Source: an uncultured Vampirovibrio sp.
Lineage (GTDB): Bacteria; Cyanobacteriota; Vampirovibrionia; Gastranaerophilales; Gastranaerophilaceae
NCBI GenBank assembly: GCA_910577515.1
Contig: CAJTLW010000002.1
Coordinates: 124,001 to 188,000, forward strand
Reading direction: 5' to 3'
Length of the DNA: 64,000 nucleotides
Each line of letters begins with the position of its first letter. The stretch's first letter is position 1. The notes below the pieces were generated by a model that did not search any database, was not told the DNA's origin, and saw only the letters and a program-made list of their open reading frames with translations. Below are positions 34,188 to 43,763 of the stretch, piece by piece. The position numbers and the translations under genes are program-made.

Positions 34188-35600
34188 TTATACAGCGCAG
34201 CCTCTTGCTTTTTCAAGCACATCTTCAATTGTACCTGTCATATAAAAAGCTTGTTCAGGTACATCATCGTGTTTTCCTTCTATAATTTCTTCAAAGCCTT
34301 TTATTGAATCTTCAAGCTTCACATATTTACCTTTTGTGCCTGAAAACTGTTCTGCTACAAAGAAAGGCTGAGATAAAAATTTCTGGATTTTACGCGCGCG
34401 GTTTACAGTTAATTTATCTTCTTCAGAAAGTTCGTCCATACCCAAAATTGCAATAATATCCTGTAAATCTTTATATTTTTGCAAAATTTCAAGCACTTTT
34501 TTTGCAACGCTGTAATGTTTTTCGCCCACAATATTGGGGTCTAATGCTCTTGAATTTGATTCTAAGGGGTCACATGCCGGATATAACCCCAAAGATGCAA
34601 TATTTCTTGATAACACCGTACTTGCGTCAAGATGTGTAAATGTTGTAGCGGGCGCCGGGTCTGTAAGGTCATCCGCTGGAACATATACAGCTTGAACGGA
34701 TGTGATAGAACCATCTTTGGTTGATGTAATTCTTTCCTGTAATTCTCCCACTTCCTGTGCAAGAGTAGGTTGGTATCCTACAGCAGAAGGCATTCTTCCT
34801 AAAAGTGCAGAAACTTCACTTCCTGCCTGAACAAATCTGAAAATATTATCAATAAATAATAATACGTCCTGTTTTGCGGTATCTCTAAAATATTCAGCGC
34901 ATGTTAAAGTGGAAAGCCCAACTCTCATCCTTGCTCCGGGTGGTTCATTCATCTGTCCGTAAACAAGTGCAACTTTATCTAAAACGCCTGATTCTTTCAT
35001 TTCATTATAAAGGTCGTTTCCTTCACGGGTTCTTTCTCCAACGCCGCCAAATACAGATACACCATTGTGTTCCTGAGCGATATTATGGATTAATTCCATA
35101 ATTAAAACGGTTTTTCCGACACCTGCACCTCCAAAAAGCCCGATTTTTCCGCCTTTTTGGTAAGGCATAAGAAGGTCAATTGCTTTGATTCCCGTTTCTA
35201 ATATTTCAACCTTTGTATTCTGTTCTGTTAATTCAGGCGAAGGTCTGTGGATTGGCAGATATTCTTCAGCGTTTACATCTCCCATATTATCAACAGGTTC
35301 TCCCAAAACGTTTAAAATGCGTCCTAAAATTGCTTTCCCGACAGGCATTTTGATAGGTTCGTTTGTATTTACGGCCTCCATTCCTCTTTTAAGCCCGTCA
35401 GTAGAACTCATGGCAACCGTCCTTACAATGTTTTGCCCTAATAGCTGCTGCACTTCAACAACTGTTTTAGTTTCGCCGTTTTCAATCTCAAGTGCATCGT
35501 AAATTTCCGGTAAAACTCCGCTTTTAAATTCAACGTCAATTACAGGCCCTATTATCTGTGTAATCACACCTGTATTTATATCATTTTCGCCCATATTCAA
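34188..35600 (-). CDS. atpD: ATP synthase F1 beta subunit
   Basis: 470 residues, the catalytic F1 subunit. Walker A is FGGAGVGKTVL (about residue 160), followed by GVGERTREGND, VYGQMNEPPGARMRVGL, LLFIDNIFRF and the adenine-pocket ALLGRMPSAVGYQPTLA. AGAGGA precedes a TTG at 35600 by 6 bases; an ATG two codons later (35594) is the alternative start. The gene heads a two-gene unit with atpC. Gap of 100 bases to the upstream transporter gene. Confidence 0.98.
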   Translation of the reverse strand: MNMGENDINTGVITQIIGPVIDVEFKSGVLPEIYDALEIENGETKTVVEVQQLLGQNIVRTVAMSSTDGLKRGMEAVNTNEPIKMPVGKAILGRILNVLGEPVDNMGDVNAEEYLPIHRPSPELTEQNTKVEILETGIKAIDLLMPYQKGGKIGLFGGAGVGKTVLIMELIHNIAQEHNGVSVFGGVGERTREGNDLYNEMKESGVLDKVALVYGQMNEPPGARMRVGLSTLTCAEYFRDTAKQDVLLFIDNIFRFVQAGSEVSALLGRMPSAVGYQPTLAQEVGELQERITSTKDGSITSVQAVYVPADDLTDPAPATTFTHLDASTVLSRNIASLGLYPACDPLESNSRALDPNIVGEKHYSVAKKVLEILQKYKDLQDIIAILGMDELSEEDKLTVNRARKIQKFLSQPFFVAEQFSGTKGKYVKLEDSIKGFEEIIEGKHDDVPEQAFYMTGTIEDVLEKARGCAV

Positions 35601-35700
35601 GTAAATCCTCTTAATTTTTATGGTTTCATTATACTAAAAACAATTTTTGTTGTCACAAAATTAAAGTAAGTTGCCTAAAAAGAGCCATCAAAAAATAAAT

Positions 35701-36606
35701 CTAACAGCATTTTGAAGGTGTTTCTTTATTTTTAATTTGTGCCACAATGACGGCTGCAAACATAATAATGCATCCTAAAATTTCTCTGAATGTCAAAATT
35801 TCATGAAGGATTAAATATCCTGTTATGACTGCAAAAACGCTTTCAAAGCTTAAAATTAAAGATGCAACCGCAGGGTTTGTATTTTTTTGGGCAATAATTT
35901 GAAGCGTATAAGCTATCCCGCAAGATACTACGCCTGTGAATAAAAGCGCCCATTTGCATTCCAAAATTCCTTCTATATTTGGTGTTTCAAACATAAAAAC
36001 AGGAGCTAAAGAAATAATACCGACCACAAAAAACTGCACGCAGGAAAGCTTTACGCTATCTACTTTTGGTGCAAAATGGTCAATTATAAGGATATGGATT
36101 GAATACAAAACAGCAGAAAGCATAATCAGAATGTCGCCGTAACCTATATGGCTTATGCCGTTTGAACCGCATAAAAAATAAAGCCCGATTACACCAAGAA
36201 TTACCCCAAGCCAAAGTCTCCAGGAAAATTTTCTGCCAAGAAAAACAGATATCAGGGGAACAATTATAATGTACATTGAGCTTATAAAACCTGCTTTTGA
36301 AGCGGATGTATAAACCATACCCATTTGTTGAATAGAGCTTGCAAAAAATAACGCTAAACCACAGAATATTCCAGCTTTAAACATATATCGCCGCTCTTCC
36401 CATTTGTTCATTTTTCTGTTCGGGCCTTTTTTAATCTTGAAAATTATAATAAGAATTAAAAGCGAAAAAGCACCCAAAAATGACCTTGCACAGTTAAATG
36501 TTAAAGGCTCTATAAACTCCATGCCGGCTCTTTGCCCGACAAATCCTGCTCCCCATATAAAGGCTGTTGTTAGAAGCAATATATTGTTTAAAACATTATT
36601 TTTCAT
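35701..36606 (-). CDS. EamA/DMT-family transporter
   Basis: 301 residues with about ten hydrophobic segments in two homologous halves, the plan of the drug/metabolite transporter superfamily. The first span NNILLLTTAFIWGAGFVGQR and the second-half FTGVVSCGIAYTLQIIAQKN with PAVASLILSFESVFAVITGY are characteristic. The substrate (amino acid, nucleoside or other metabolite) cannot be predicted. It follows the M20 peptidase by 5 bases, so a role in handling peptide-derived amino acids is conceivable. The C terminus ends in CC. Confidence 0.9.
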   Translation of the reverse strand: MKNNVLNNILLLTTAFIWGAGFVGQRAGMEFIEPLTFNCARSFLGAFSLLILIIIFKIKKGPNRKMNKWEERRYMFKAGIFCGLALFFASSIQQMGMVYTSASKAGFISSMYIIIVPLISVFLGRKFSWRLWLGVILGVIGLYFLCGSNGISHIGYGDILIMLSAVLYSIHILIIDHFAPKVDSVKLSCVQFFVVGIISLAPVFMFETPNIEGILECKWALLFTGVVSCGIAYTLQIIAQKNTNPAVASLILSFESVFAVITGYLILHEILTFREILGCIIMFAAVIVAQIKNKETPSKCC

Positions 36607-36611
36607 TCTAT

Positions 36612-37838
36612 TTATATTTCATCTAAAAAGGCTTTTAAAAATTCATATCCTTTTTTATAGCTTTCAACATCAATTTTTTCATCAGCTGAATGCATATTAT
36701 AAACATCTGCAATTCCTGCTAATACCGGTTTAAAAGAGATGCCCTCTTTATTTTTCCTGTTTGCATAAATATGTGTTTCAGCTCCTGCATGGAAAGATGA
36801 AATTTTTAAATTAACCCCTGAATTTTTTGCTGCAATTTGTGCTTTTTGAATTAAAAAATCATCATCTGATTTTTCAAAAACGGGCAGATGTTCTTCAATT
36901 TCAAGTTTTGCTTCGCCAAGCCCCTTGTATTTTTGATTAAATTCTTCAATTATAATGCGGATTTTTTCAATAAGTTCATTCTGTGTTTCTAAACATGAAC
37001 TTCTGATAGAATAATGCGCGAAAGCTGATGTATTTATAATATTTGACATTGAATTTTTTGCAACAAATTCAACTGCGTTTACACCTTTTAAGCCCTGTTT
37101 CACAGCTTGGTATAAAGCATTTTCAACCCCGCCTCCTATTATTGAACCAAGGTTTATAGAAGTGATAGTGCTGGTTTTATCCCCCGTTTTATATGATTTA
37201 TATACACCCTGCGGAATTTTTTCAACAATTTCTGTGATAATCTTTGCTGCATTTAATCTGTTTTTATCTTGGATATCAAGCCCTGAATGTCCGCCAAAAG
37301 GTGTTTTAACAGATACTGTAAGCTTTATATATCCTGCTCCTGATATTTCAAAATTCCCAAGTTTATCAGAATCTAAAACAAGCACATATTCTGAATTTAA
37401 CTTATCAAATTCAACATGTTCTATTCCTGTCATGGAATTCTCTTCATCCCTTGTAAAAACAGCCTCAACGGTGCATTTAGGGTTTATTTTTCCTTCTTTA
37501 ATATCTAAAAGTGCTTTTATAATAGCAGCAACCCCTGCCTTATCATCAGCGCCAAGTGTTCTTGTTTTATCAGTTTCAATAATATGTCCTTCGGGGCCTT
37601 CTTTTTCTATGATATTTACAGGGGTATCATCCCCTACGACATCCATGTGGGCTGATAACAAAAACCCTTTTGCGTTTTTGATGCCGTCAATCTTGGTATA
37701 AACGTTTCCATAGCTGTCGAGCTTTGCCTCAACTCCTGCATTTGTTAATATTTCAATAATTTTTTGCGCTACAGAAGCTTCGTCCATAGAAGGAGAAGGA
37801 ATTCTTACAAGCTCTTTAAATATTTCCAATAATTCCAT
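36612..37838 (-). CDS. M20-family peptidase (peptidase T-like)
   Basis: 408 residues. Zinc-binding motifs in order are LLSAHMDVVGDD (His, Asp), LGADDKAGVAAI (bridging Asp), TRDEENSMTGIEH (Glu-Glu) and a late His in YNMHSADEKIDV. A dimerisation domain lies in the middle (about residues 185-300). Related proteins are di- and tripeptidases. The gene lies 3 bases after the glycogen debranching gene and 5 before the transporter gene, all on the minus strand, so it is part of one transcript. Confidence 0.92.
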   Translation of the reverse strand: MELLEIFKELVRIPSPSMDEASVAQKIIEILTNAGVEAKLDSYGNVYTKIDGIKNAKGFLLSAHMDVVGDDTPVNIIEKEGPEGHIIETDKTRTLGADDKAGVAAIIKALLDIKEGKINPKCTVEAVFTRDEENSMTGIEHVEFDKLNSEYVLVLDSDKLGNFEISGAGYIKLTVSVKTPFGGHSGLDIQDKNRLNAAKIITEIVEKIPQGVYKSYKTGDKTSTITSINLGSIIGGGVENALYQAVKQGLKGVNAVEFVAKNSMSNIINTSAFAHYSIRSSCLETQNELIEKIRIIIEEFNQKYKGLGEAKLEIEEHLPVFEKSDDDFLIQKAQIAAKNSGVNLKISSFHAGAETHIYANRKNKEGISFKPVLAGIADVYNMHSADEKIDVESYKKGYEFLKAFLDEI

Positions 37839-37841
37839 AAG

Positions 37842-39998
37842 CTAGTCCTTTATAAGCATAACAGCGATTGTGTGTGGTTCAATTGTATAGGTTGCCTCTT
37901 TTCCTTCAGGTGTATAGAGTATGCCATCGCCATTGAAATTATTATTTTTTGTATCAAAAACAAGATAATAATTTTTATTTTTATATAATTCTGCCATAGG
38001 GCCTGTTTTTGGCAGGATGAATTTTACTTTGCTGTCTCCTTTGTTCATTGCAGCAAATATCGCCTCTTTACCATTATTTGATGTAAAAGACATAAAATTC
38101 ATTGAAGGAAGCATCCAAAATGGTAAATTATCTGGCAATATTTTTCCTAAATGCCCGTAAAATTCCATATTTTGAATATAAAGCTTGTCTTTAAAGATGC
38201 TATGGCTTTTTCTAAAATTAATCAAATTCTTAATAAAGCCGGATAATTCCTGTTTTTCTTGCGGCAGATTATTAAAATCAACATAATTTACTGTGCCGTC
38301 AATATTATAGCTATTGTTGTTCCCTCCTTTTGAATGTAATACGATATCATCAATTTTTATCATAAAACACCCGAAAGATAATGCCAAAAGTGCCATTTCA
38401 TTTCTAATAGCCCTGTCTCTTAAGGTTTTATCTCCATTATACGAAGAACACAGTTCCCAATCTGAACCGCCAGAAGTTTCGGGGGATTTTCTATCATAAG
38501 AATTTAAATCCCAAAGCGTAAATCCGTCATGACAAGCTACATAATTTACAGACCTTTTTGGCCCTTCTTTATCAACAAATTTATGACAGCTGCCTGAAAG
38601 AACATGCCTTATTCCTAAAAAATCGGTGCTTCGCGGACGAACAGAAAAAGCCCTTATTGTGTTTCTTGAAATATCGTTCCACTCTGCAAAAAATTCAGGA
38701 AAATTCCCAAGCTGATATGCACTATGCCCGCTGCATGTCCATGGCTCTGCTATTAAATTGACACCATCTTCCGCTTCTCCTGGATTGTTTACATTTATCC
38801 CTCTTTTTTGAAGTTCTTCTTTAAGGTGGCCTACAATGCTTTTATTTTTATCATAATGAACATCAGCATCTGTTTTTGTATCCATTAAAGAAGTTGCCAA
38901 ATCAAACCGGAAAGCGTCTACACCCTGATGTATCCAATATTCTAGTGAATCCAAAATTATATGCTTAAAGCCGTCGCCCGCTGTATTTGAATCGTTATGG
39001 CATCCTGAATGATCAGCATAAAAGCCTGTGTTGTCTGTTTTATAATATTCTCTGTTGTCAATCAGGGCGTAAGAAAAAAGGTTAACATCTTCTTTGTTGT
39101 TATTATAAATCTTGGCTTCGCCTGTGTGATTATAAACAACATCAAGGCAAACTTTTATATCTTCTTTATGGAGAGCATTTATCATTTCGCGAAATTCAAC
39201 AATAACATCTCCATCCGCCCTTGTAAAAGCGTATTTTTTATGAGGTGCAAAATAGCATAGCGGCATATAGCCCCAATAGTTTCCAATCCCTTCTTTATCG
39301 TCAAATTCAGCGAGTGGCATAAATTCGACCATTGTAACCCCCAAAGATTTAATTTTTGAAGCAAATTCGCCCGCTCCTCTGTAAGTTCCGGCAGATTCTA
39401 AACCCGAAAGTGCTGTGAGGCTTTTAATATGCACTTCTCCTATTATTTCGTTGGTTAAAGCTCTTATGCTTGTTTTTTGAATTTCAACCTCTGGTGTAAT
39501 TTTAAAAACAGATTTTGGTGCAATAGTTTGGTTATCTTCAAAATGTAATTCATTTGAGCGAAACATATCAAGGTCTTTAGATACATCTAAATGAAGATGG
39601 CTCAATTCTTTTGAATAAGGGTCGTAAGCAAGCTTGTTTGGGTTGAAGCGATTGTTTGAATGGTCAAACTTTGATTTAAAACCTTCTTTTGACCCTGGAG
39701 TCCAGTTTTCCGTATACACATAATTTGCTCCGAATACTCTGTATCCGTAGTATAAAGGCTTCCCGTTTAAAATATTTTGAAATTCAGGTTTTGAAAGGTT
39801 TATTGCTGCTTTAAAAACATTTCCTTCTTTTTCCATTTTAATATTCAAAAAACTTGTTTCGCCTCTTGGCTCATTAAAAAGGCACAAAATCGCTGCAGTG
39901 CCGTTTTTTGAAAACAGCTTAAAATTAATAAGGTTGTTTTCCTTATCAAAATTTGCACCAAATTTTGTGTATGATGTGGTTTTTTTCATAAAATGCAA
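37842..39998 (-). CDS. glgX: Glycogen debranching enzyme / isoamylase-type GH13 protein
   Basis: 718 residues. An N-terminal CBM48-like domain (YYGYRVFGANYVYTENW, about residues 85-105) precedes a GH13 barrel with the conserved regions CLDVVYNHTGEA, VDAFRFDLATSL (nucleophile Asp), NLIAEPWTC (acid Glu) and YVACHDGFTLWD (HD). It would cut alpha-1,6 branches of glycogen. The start is a TTG at 39998 with AAGGG 5 bases upstream, or an ATG three codons later. The family member also has an insertion of about 70 residues (around 145-210) that is not usual. Part of a minus-strand series with DUF1015 and the peptidase. Confidence 0.92.
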   Translation of the reverse strand: MHFMKKTTSYTKFGANFDKENNLINFKLFSKNGTAAILCLFNEPRGETSFLNIKMEKEGNVFKAAINLSKPEFQNILNGKPLYYGYRVFGANYVYTENWTPGSKEGFKSKFDHSNNRFNPNKLAYDPYSKELSHLHLDVSKDLDMFRSNELHFEDNQTIAPKSVFKITPEVEIQKTSIRALTNEIIGEVHIKSLTALSGLESAGTYRGAGEFASKIKSLGVTMVEFMPLAEFDDKEGIGNYWGYMPLCYFAPHKKYAFTRADGDVIVEFREMINALHKEDIKVCLDVVYNHTGEAKIYNNNKEDVNLFSYALIDNREYYKTDNTGFYADHSGCHNDSNTAGDGFKHIILDSLEYWIHQGVDAFRFDLATSLMDTKTDADVHYDKNKSIVGHLKEELQKRGINVNNPGEAEDGVNLIAEPWTCSGHSAYQLGNFPEFFAEWNDISRNTIRAFSVRPRSTDFLGIRHVLSGSCHKFVDKEGPKRSVNYVACHDGFTLWDLNSYDRKSPETSGGSDWELCSSYNGDKTLRDRAIRNEMALLALSFGCFMIKIDDIVLHSKGGNNNSYNIDGTVNYVDFNNLPQEKQELSGFIKNLINFRKSHSIFKDKLYIQNMEFYGHLGKILPDNLPFWMLPSMNFMSFTSNNGKEAIFAAMNKGDSKVKFILPKTGPMAELYKNKNYYLVFDTKNNNFNGDGILYTPEGKEATYTIEPHTIAVMLIKD

Positions 39999-40007
39999 TT
40001 AAGCCCT

Positions 40008-41279
40008 TTATTTAAGAGGATTTATAGCAACTCCGCTTAATAATTTCGGATAGAAATAGGTTGATTTTTGCGGCATTCTGTATCCTGCAGCTGATATATC
40101 TTTAATATCTTTCATTTTAGGGTATGCCATAATAAAGCTGGCTTCGGCTGTTCCTTTATCAATCATATCAAAAGCTTCAAACTCTTGTTTAATGTATTTT
40201 ATGCCATCCTGTGCCATTTGTTCATCCCGACTGTAACCTAGTTCATTTGTAATAATTAATTCATGCAGCACTGTTAAATCAAGCTTTTTCAATACATCGG
40301 GCGCATCAATCATTTCTAAAACACCTTCTTTTAATTTTAGAAGATAAAATTTATTAACATTTTTCATATAAAGACCCATTGAAATGCGCTCTGCATTTGA
40401 TTTTTCAAGGTCAGCTAAAAACTTTGCCTTAATTTCATCTTTGTTTGAACTTACAAAAGTGTATTCTTCAAGGTCATAATATTTTTTAACGCTCTCTAAA
40501 AGCACATAAGGCTCAATGAATTTTGTAATAATTCTGTGTGTCGGGAAAATTATTAAATTATCATCTTCAGAGTTTGTAAAATAACTCATAACATATTGAG
40601 CTTCAGGTGCAGATGCTTCTTTTGAATAGTTTAAAGCTGTTTCATATCTATGGTGTCCATCTGCTATTAAAAGTGTCTTATCGGATAATAATTGTTGAAT
40701 TTTTTTAATATCATCTTCTTCATCAATTAAATAAACAAGGTTCTGCACGCCCTTATCATCAACCGCATCAATAAAAGGCTTTCCGCTTACATATTTTGGC
40801 GCAATTTCTTTTTCTATCATCATAGATGGGTCAGAATATACCATAAAAATCTGGCTAAAATTAGCTTCACATGCTCTTGTAAGCTTCAATCTATCCTCTT
40901 TTGGCCCGCCCATTGTGTATTCGTGGGGTAAAATATTTTTAGATGAAAATTCTTCTACACGGTTTTTTGCAATAAATCCTTTGCGCTCAACCTTTTTACC
41001 GCTTTCTGTAGTATATTTTTGAATTATATAAAATATTACAGGCTTGTCTGTTTTAACTAAAACTTTCTCATTTTGCCAGTTTTCAAAGCTTTTTTTAGCA
41101 TCTTCATATCTGTCTTTTGCACTTGATAAAATTAATCTTACAATATTATAAGGGCTTCTTTCATAAAGTTTTTGTTGTTCTTCATTTGTTATAACATCAT
41201 AAGGCGGTGCTATAACCTTATTTATATCTACTTTTTCCTGATTGTAAACCACAGCATCTAAAGGTTGAACTTCTACCAT
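40008..41279 (-). CDS. DUF1015 family protein
   Basis: 423 residues of a widespread bacterial family without firm function. Typical segments are VIAPPYDVITNEEQ near the N terminus, YIIQKYT, NILPHEYTMGGPKEDRL, and the central LLIADGHHRYETALNY with its Asp-Gly-His-His-Arg core. It heads a minus-strand series continuing into the glycogen debranching enzyme 9 bases later. The 166-base region upstream (41280-41445) separates it from a divergent gene. Confidence 0.93.
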   Translation of the reverse strand: MVEVQPLDAVVYNQEKVDINKVIAPPYDVITNEEQQKLYERSPYNIVRLILSSAKDRYEDAKKSFENWQNEKVLVKTDKPVIFYIIQKYTTESGKKVERKGFIAKNRVEEFSSKNILPHEYTMGGPKEDRLKLTRACEANFSQIFMVYSDPSMMIEKEIAPKYVSGKPFIDAVDDKGVQNLVYLIDEEDDIKKIQQLLSDKTLLIADGHHRYETALNYSKEASAPEAQYVMSYFTNSEDDNLIIFPTHRIITKFIEPYVLLESVKKYYDLEEYTFVSSNKDEIKAKFLADLEKSNAERISMGLYMKNVNKFYLLKLKEGVLEMIDAPDVLKKLDLTVLHELIITNELGYSRDEQMAQDGIKYIKQEFEAFDMIDKGTAEASFIMAYPKMKDIKDISAAGYRMPQKSTYFYPKLLSGVAINPLK

Positions 41280-41445
41280 TTATAAACTCCCCTTATTTTA
41301 TTTTATATTCTTATTTCTACCCTTATTCTATCACATAAATGAAAAAAGCTTGTAAACAAATATAAATACATTCCCTGCTTTGCGCAATTTTTTTATCTAA
41401 AAATACTTTATTTATATATAGAAGGTAGAAGGTATTATTTGATAT

Positions 41446-42123
41446 ATGTCCATTGACGGGATAGTTCAAACAGGCGTATTTTTCCTTAGAAATGGAGGAA
41501 AGGTAGCCTCAGGCAAAGATACCGGGCGTGTTGGCGCAGCTGCAGCCCAGCTCGGCTCTTTAACAGATAAAGTTGCAAATACGGCATCCATTTTTTCAGA
41601 TGCTGCAAAATCTGCAACAGGTTTTATAGATAAAGGAATTTTGACTGCTGCAAATAAAATCGGCAAAGAAGGTGCAGTTGATGCGGTTAATAAATTTGCA
41701 CAGAAAAGTGCCGAAACCTGTGGCACAAATTCTATCTTTGGCGCCGTTGCATCAAAAGCTATAAACCCACTTTTAGTAGGCGCTGCAGGGATAAGAGTTT
41801 TAAAAGATGAAGACCAATATGCTGCATTAATTGAAGAAGGGTCAGCAATGAGCTTAATGTTTGGGGCTGAAAAATTAATGAAATCAACAAAAAATAATTT
41901 TCTTACCCTAACTGCATCATCAGACAGTGCTTTAAAAGAAGCAATTAATTCAGGAGGCCTGGAGAAGATTTTAGCGCAAACTGCACAAAAATTTAAAGGC
42001 CTGTCTAAAAACGGACAAACTGCAGCAAAAGTAGGTCTTGGGTTATTATTTGTTGCAGGCTCAATCGGTGCTTACGGCATAGGAAAAACTGTAGGTAAAA
42101 AGCTCTCCGGCAGAGATGAATAA
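41446..42123 (+). CDS. Ala/Gly-rich helical protein, unknown function
   Basis: 225 residues, starting MSIDGIVQTGVFFLRNGGK. No Sec signal. The protein is rich in Ala, Gly and Lys, with amphipathic helices and a C-terminal hydrophobic segment (about residues 202-218, VGLGLLFVAGSIGAYGIGK) ending in the basic GKKLSGRDE. Not recognised; reminiscent in composition of the proteins at 7.1, 30.9 and 59.7 kb. AAGG lies about 12 bases before the ATG, and TACTTTATTTATATATAGAA just before it resembles the element found at 46.8 and 59.4 kb. Confidence 0.7.
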   Translation: MSIDGIVQTGVFFLRNGGKVASGKDTGRVGAAAAQLGSLTDKVANTASIFSDAAKSATGFIDKGILTAANKIGKEGAVDAVNKFAQKSAETCGTNSIFGAVASKAINPLLVGAAGIRVLKDEDQYAALIEEGSAMSLMFGAEKLMKSTKNNFLTLTASSDSALKEAINSGGLEKILAQTAQKFKGLSKNGQTAAKVGLGLLFVAGSIGAYGIGKTVGKKLSGRDE

Positions 42124-42147
42124 ACTTTTCTGAAAACCAAATAAAGC

Positions 42148-42843
42148 TTATGAGCCGACGCTAAGACCTGCACAAAGGTTGATATTTTGCCCTGTTAAGC
42201 CCTTTGCTTTTTCTGATATTAAATATCTTATTAAATTAGATATTTCAACAGGCTGTATAAATCTTCTTTGCGGTACAACATCAAGGATTTCAGCCTTATC
42301 TTCTTCATTAATATCATTCATAAGTGCTGTTTCCACCCACCCTGGGCTTATGCAATTAACTGTAATATTGTATTGGGCAAGTTCAAGCGCCAGAGATTTT
42401 GTCATACCGTACATTCCGGCTTTTGTTGCAGCATAAAGGCTTGCATTGGCTTCACCTACGCTTGCTGAAATTGAAGAAATGTTGATAATTCTTCCAAAAC
42501 CCTTTTCTTTCATTTGTGAAACACATAAAGAAGCCAGATAATAAGGTATTGAAAGGTTTAAAAGCATAACTCTTTCGATATCATAAGGCTGCACTCTTTC
42601 AATGGGTGAATAAAAATATTCGCCCGCATTATTTATTAAGATATCGATGCTGCCGAATTTTTCAATGGTTTTTTCGTAAAGCATTTTTGCATGCTCAAAA
42701 CAGGATAATTCTATGCTTAAATAATTTTCAATATCAAGCTGTCTTCTTCCTGTCTGAAAAACATTGAACCCTCTTGCTCTTAAAACATTTGCTGTTTCCA
42801 GGCCTATGCCTGAAGAAGAACCTGTGATTAATACGTTAAACAT
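42148..42843 (-). CDS. Short-chain dehydrogenase/reductase
   Basis: 231 residues, NAD(P)-dependent. The cofactor motif is LITGSSSGIGLETA (about residues 5-18), then NNAGEYFY, the catalytic Ser in NISSISASVGEA, and the YxxxK pair in SLYAATKAGMYG, followed by ITVNCISPGWVET. It resembles FabG-like reductases, but as a lone SDR its substrate cannot be stated. A small hypothetical gene lies 19 bases upstream in the same direction. Confidence 0.9.
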   Translation of the reverse strand: MFNVLITGSSSGIGLETANVLRARGFNVFQTGRRQLDIENYLSIELSCFEHAKMLYEKTIEKFGSIDILINNAGEYFYSPIERVQPYDIERVMLLNLSIPYYLASLCVSQMKEKGFGRIINISSISASVGEANASLYAATKAGMYGMTKSLALELAQYNITVNCISPGWVETALMNDINEEDKAEILDVVPQRRFIQPVEISNLIRYLISEKAKGLTGQNINLCAGLSVGS

Positions 42844-42862
42844 GCTTTTTGCCTATATTTTA

Positions 42863-43198
42863 CTATTTTCCAAATTCAAACGGATTTTGATTTGTGTGCT
42901 TTATTATAATATCTGAAATTGCGCTCAGAAGCTTTTCTCTTTGCTCTGGCGTTAAATTTCTTATTGATTCGACTGCTGTATGTAAATTTGGATTGCGGTC
43001 ATACCATCTTTGGTATTGTTTAGGATTGTGTTCTGCAACAATCTTAATAAATTGTTTAAAATCTTTTTCAATAACTTTTGGTACATTAAGCAAAATATCT
43101 ACTGCAACTTTAGATTGGATTTCGTCGCTTAAGCCTTGCAGCAGTGTCATAAAGGCGCTTAAGTACTTATCTTTATCATACCATCTCATATTCTTCAT
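42863..43198 (-). CDS. Small hypothetical helical protein
   Basis: 111 residues (or 108 from an ATG three codons later). Mainly alpha-helical, with two alike halves: WYDKDKYLSAFMTLLQGLSDEI and WYDRNPNLHTAVESIRNLTPEQ both begin with WYD. I do not recognise a family. There is no Shine-Dalgarno; a TATAAT on the minus strand lies about 9 bases before the ATG, so the transcript may be leaderless. Probably transcribed together with the reductase downstream. Confidence 0.65.
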   Translation of the reverse strand: MKNMRWYDKDKYLSAFMTLLQGLSDEIQSKVAVDILLNVPKVIEKDFKQFIKIVAEHNPKQYQRWYDRNPNLHTAVESIRNLTPEQREKLLSAISDIIIKHTNQNPFEFGK

Positions 43199-43319
43199 AT
43201 TATTTATTATATCAAATTTTCATTAAAATAGTATATATTTTGTATTTACAAATAAAAAAACTTGCAACATGCCTGAAAATCAAATATAATCATACAAGAA
43301 ATAAGGAAAGGGGTTCTAA

Positions 43320-43598
43320 ATGAACAAAGAAGAATTAGTACAAGAAATTGCTAAAAAAGCGAAAGTTACTCAAAAAGAAGCAGCTGAAGTTTTGAATGGT
43401 TTCATTGAAACAGTTCAAAAATCAGTTTCTAAAGGTCAAAAAGTTACTTTGGTTGGCTTTGGTACTTTTGAAGCTAGAAAACGTGCTGCTAGAACTGGTA
43501 GAAACCCGCAAACTGGTAAAGAAATTAAAATTGCTGCTAAAACAGTTCCTGCATTTTCTGCTGGTAAAAAATTCAAAGAACTTGTTAATAAGAAATAA
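43320..43598 (+). CDS. hup: HU-family DNA-binding protein
   Basis: 92 residues. Typical HU: MNKEELVQEIAKKAKVTQKE at the N terminus, the VTLVGFGTFEARKRAARTGR turn and the arm RNPQTGKEIKIAAKTVPAFSAG with its intercalating proline, then GKKFKELVN. It bends and packages DNA as a dimer. AAGGAAAGGGG precedes the ATG, and codon use is more uniform than in neighbours, consistent with high expression. Followed by a very strong terminator. Confidence 0.97.
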   Translation: MNKEELVQEIAKKAKVTQKEAAEVLNGFIETVQKSVSKGQKVTLVGFGTFEARKRAARTGRNPQTGKEIKIAAKTVPAFSAGKKFKELVNKK

Positions 43599-43619
43599 GT
43601 TTCTTGATTTTAAACTTTT

Positions 43620-43655
43620 AAAAACCGCTTAAGTTTTCTTAAGCGGTTTTTTGTT
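43620..43655 (+). terminator. Intrinsic terminator after HU
   Basis: Perfect 14-bp stem AAAAACCGCTTAAG (43620-43633) / CTTAAGCGGTTTTT (43638-43651), TTTT loop, then TTGTTG. Confidence 0.9.
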
Positions 43656-43670
43656 GTTATATCAATAGCT

Positions 43671-43701
43671 GTCATTGCAAGTTGTGAAGCAATTAGCCAG
43701 A
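43671..43701 (+). repeat. REP-like element, degenerate copy 4
   Basis: 31 bp starting GTCATTGCAAG and ending GCCAGA, with an internal TTGTGAAGCAATTA; a shortened variant of the units at 27.4-27.9 kb. Confidence 0.65.
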
Positions 43702-43711
43702 CTATTTTTTC

Positions 43712-43749
43712 TCTGGATTGCCGCAGTCGCTTCGTTCCTTCGCAATGAC
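43712..43749 (-). repeat. REP-like element, copy 5
   Basis: 38 bp; on the minus strand GTCATTGCGAAGGAACGAAG... to GGCAATCCAGA. Together with copy 6 it forms an inverted pair separated by 14 bases, able to fold into a long hairpin. Confidence 0.9.
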
Positions 43750-43763
43750 GGTAATTAAATAGT

